Origin: Serripes groenlandicus
Taxonomy: Eukaryota > Mollusca > Bivalvia > Cardiida > Cardiidae
Direction of reading: 5' to 3'
NCBI GenBank assembly: GCA_031761405.1
Contig: JASEVX010000003.1
Location: 112,783,044 to 112,847,043 of the forward strand
Length of the DNA: 64,000 nt
How positions within the stretch are numbered: position 1 is the stretch's first letter; each line of letters starts with the position of its first letter. Below, in pieces: positions 62,064-64,000 of the stretch. The notes beneath the pieces were generated by a model. The model saw only the letters and a list, made by a program, of their open reading frames with translations, was not told the origin of the DNA and made no database searches. The position numbers were made by a program, and so were the translations under genes.

Positions 62064-62226
62064 TTATCCCTTTCCCACATATAGAAGCTTTCTAACGCCG
62101 CTGCAGCAGATGACTTTTGAAAACATTGTGACAAAATGATTCCTACATATTTAGAGTTTTTCTGTTTTTGCTTAGTAGTTTTCAAACTCATCTGCTGCAG
62201 ATTTGTTGTATGTGGGAAAGGGTTAA
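62064..62226 (-). mobile_element. TM1 MITE, core deleted
   Basis: TTATCCCTTTCCCACATATA, GCCGCTGCAGCAGATGAC, TTTTGAAAACATTGTGACAA, then directly TTTTCAAACTCATCTGCTGC and GTATGTGGGAAAGGGTTAA. A weaker TM1 trace lies at 61915-62040. Confidence 0.82.
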
Positions 62227-62731
62227 GATAACAAACATATCAGGTGAACTGTTTATTTTTATATCACTTTTTAGTCTTTTTAAATTGAATACATCAAAAA
62301 ATAAAGAAGTAAACAAATATATAGATAGATCTTCACTAAACGAAATACGATTTTTAAGACAGATAAAAAAAAAAAGTTAATGTTGTGGGAAAATTAAAAA
62401 CTGCTCTTGATGAGCATTTTTAGTGTGACTGCTAATGAGACCGTGCAATGCTTTAGGGCTGTAACCTCTCTGTTGTTAGTTCATCCATCCGTCCGTCTGT
62501 CTGTCTGTGAGTCATACTTTGACTTAATCTTTGATTTATCTGGCTTGGTTTATTTGTCAGTGTATAAATAAAAGAAGTGTAAGAAGATTAAACTGTACTC
62601 GCAGGAATGGAAAAAAATCACATTCACCGAGTGAAACATTTCACAAAAGAGAGCTTTAATCACTTACTATTTCTCATAAAAAAGAATTCTCATGAACCTG
62701 GTATTTTAATATCCAAGTTTGGAAATGAAAG
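62227..62731. other. Non-coding stretch with microsatellite
   Basis: A tetranucleotide CCGT/CTGT run lies at 62488-62509. No gene; the ORFs are short. Confidence 0.45.
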
Positions 62732-62879
62732 CCTTTTCCCCGCACATTTTGACACATCTGCAGCACAAGGCATTTGTTGCAAAAGGACAAATTCCATGTT
62801 TTAGTTAATACAGAATTTCCCTACTTTTCTTCCCTAAATGTATTTAAAGATTTGTTTTATATATGTGAAAAAGGGTTAA
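62732..62879 (-). mobile_element. TM1 MITE, diverged
   Basis: CCTTTTCCCCGCACATTTTG, ACATCTGCAGCACAAGGC, GTTGCAAAAGGACAAATTCC, and the end TATGTGAAAAAGGGTTAA. Confidence 0.65.
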
Positions 62880-63214
62880 GATTGAAATTCACTTGAGTTT
62901 ATGTTGGATAAAAATTCATGCTGGGTGTGAGATAAGTTTTAATGGTGGCTCAACAGGTTTTATACTCGTATGAGTTACATATCGAGGGAAGTTGAATTTT
63001 TGAAATATCTTTGTTAACCTGATACAGTATTTTGTAGAATTGAAATCATCAGAGGAAAAATAATGTAATATCAGGAATATTGGATGTATAATTTTTATAC
63101 ATATTATAAAACACGTTTTATTTATGTATACATTTACATTCATCTTGTAACACAATACAAAATAGAAATAGTCCCTGTAACAATTATCAGTTTTTAAGGA
63201 AATAACACTGTTAT
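62880..63214. other. AT-rich non-coding stretch
   Basis: No gene or repeat is recognised. Confidence 0.4.
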
Positions 63215-63559
63215 CAGGAGCGTAGCTTGGCAATAATCAATGTGTAGGCCGTCTCGTGAGAAAATCACAATTGTGGACTCTGCGTAAAGTATCGACCCGG
63301 ATCAGCCTAAGCATGCCACACAGGCCTACCCGGATAGACACTTTTCGCCTCCAGTGGATTTTCTGTTTCAGGAATAACTACTCTATACATCTATCCCCCT
63401 AAGACGGAATGTGTCGGCCGGATCAGTCTGCGCGGACAGCGCAGGCTGATCTGGTCGATACATTACGCAGATGTCTATCGCCGAAGCTGCATTTTGGGGC
63501 ATTTTGAGAACAAATGTGTAGGCACGTGCCTACAGTGCCTAAAGGGAGCTACGCCCCTG
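63215..63559. mobile_element. hAT-like non-autonomous element, 345 bp
   Basis: TIRs CAGGAGCGTAGCT (63215-63227) and AGCTACGCCCCTG (63547-63559), one mismatch in 13. GTTAT flanks both sides (63210-63214, 63560-63564). CAGGGGCGTAGC-type ends are common in animal hAT elements, though the visible duplication is 5 bp. It contains the RC repeat. Confidence 0.75.
63250..63512. repeat. Dispersed repeat RC, copy 2, nested
   Basis: Same ordered motifs as 3212-3437. Flanked inside the hAT-like element by the 11-bp direct repeat AATGTGTAGGC (63239-63249, 63513-63523). This may be its target duplication, or a tandem feature of the host. Confidence 0.7.
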
Positions 63560-63958
63560 GTTATTAGAAATATACTAAGATATTGTAAGCGAAGAATGTA
63601 TCTTTTTACATAGGTGTTGATTTATCAGTCAAACTGGATCTAATTTGCCATCTTTGCATCAGAGTAATCATATACAATGTCACAATAGTTTTCTACTGAA
63701 GATCTTATAAAATGCATCTGCAAGTGGGAAAGGGCTTTATGTGGGCAATTTCTCCTTTTACCACAATGTTTTCAACTCTATTCCATAATAATACTTTAAC
63801 ATAGCTTTTTTCCATATTTTCAATAGCTTTGAGAAGATTTCTTCAGTCTGCTGCAGATTTCATAAGCCAAATTTTGACTTGTGCCCGAGTGCCTGCCTAA
63901 GATTAGTTTGAATATAAACAATTTGATAGAAATTGCCAGTAGATTCTAAGCCTCTGAA
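63560..63958. other. Non-coding stretch with TM1 traces
   Basis: TM1 pieces: GCATCTGCAAGTGGGAAAGG (63714-63733) and GCAATTTCTCCTTTTACCAC...CTGCTGCAGATTTCATA (63739-63870). Confidence 0.5.
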
Positions 63959-64000
63959 GGAATCCACCGTGGCCAAGTGGTTAGTGTCAGGAATTCGGAA
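63959..64000 (+). mobile_element. SINE-3 copy, cut by window end
   Basis: GGAATCCACCGTGGCCAAGT and GGTTAGTGTCAGGAATTCGG match the SINE-3 head at 54118. It continues beyond the window. Confidence 0.75.

Overview
This window looks like non-coding, repeat-dense DNA from an animal nuclear genome, most likely a bivalve mollusc. A zebra-mussel-like bivalve is my best guess, but that rests on remembered resemblance to bivalve repeats and was not searched. The DNA is AT-rich, has no gene-dense strand and no convincing long ORF, and is packed with tRNA-derived SINEs, miniature inverted-repeat elements (MITEs), minisatellites and fold-back sequences. No protein-coding gene, rRNA or functional tRNA can be called with confidence. 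Most ORFs of 60-200 codons are readings through the repeats.

The dominant component is one family, called TM1 here. It begins TTAA CCCTTTCCC and ends GGGAAAGGG TTAA. About 19 copies are a nearly uniform 230 bp, and about 50 more are older or partial. TTAA at both ends, TIRs starting CCC, and one copy inside a minisatellite whose empty site can be read all point to a piggyBac-type non-autonomous element. The middle of TM1 is a 31-bp stem with a 5-nt loop. Different copies carry different but still complementary loop-closing bases. A second TTAA family (TM2; four copies), a long fold-back family (FB1; two copies) and a short one (FB2; three copies) are also present.

Layout: 0-11 kb holds SINEs and chains of TM1 copies that share single TTAA sites. 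11.8-14.6 kb holds an element with a 163-bp tandem core followed by a Helitron-like end. 15-20 kb holds more TM1 and a duplicated block around a second tandem-core element. 22.1-23.6 kb is a tandem-core element (AC family) inserted in a TM1 copy. 24-34.5 kb is TM1-rich. 34.5-36.4 kb is the longest repeat-poor stretch and the only place where I see weak host-gene-like signals. 38.5-42.5 kb holds 34-bp and 28-bp minisatellites, the latter carrying three different DNA-transposon insertions. 44.9-46.8 kb is a second AC element. 48.4-49.4 kb is a 28-bp array. 51-52.5 kb is the inverted partner of the Helitron-like end plus a TM1-in-TM1 nest. 56.4-57.9 kb is a 35-bp array with a two-unit higher-order form. 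58-64 kb is TM1, SINEs and two nested insertions.

There is no operon or pathway here. What the parts record is a history of transposition. Nested insertions let several element boundaries and target duplications be read directly: TTAA for TM1; TTA for a Harbinger-like MITE; a 6-bp repeat for a hAT-like element; a 5-bp repeat for another; and 7-15 bp for SINEs. The best candidates for something undescribed are the TM1/FB1 hairpins and the loop motif that these two otherwise unrelated families share.
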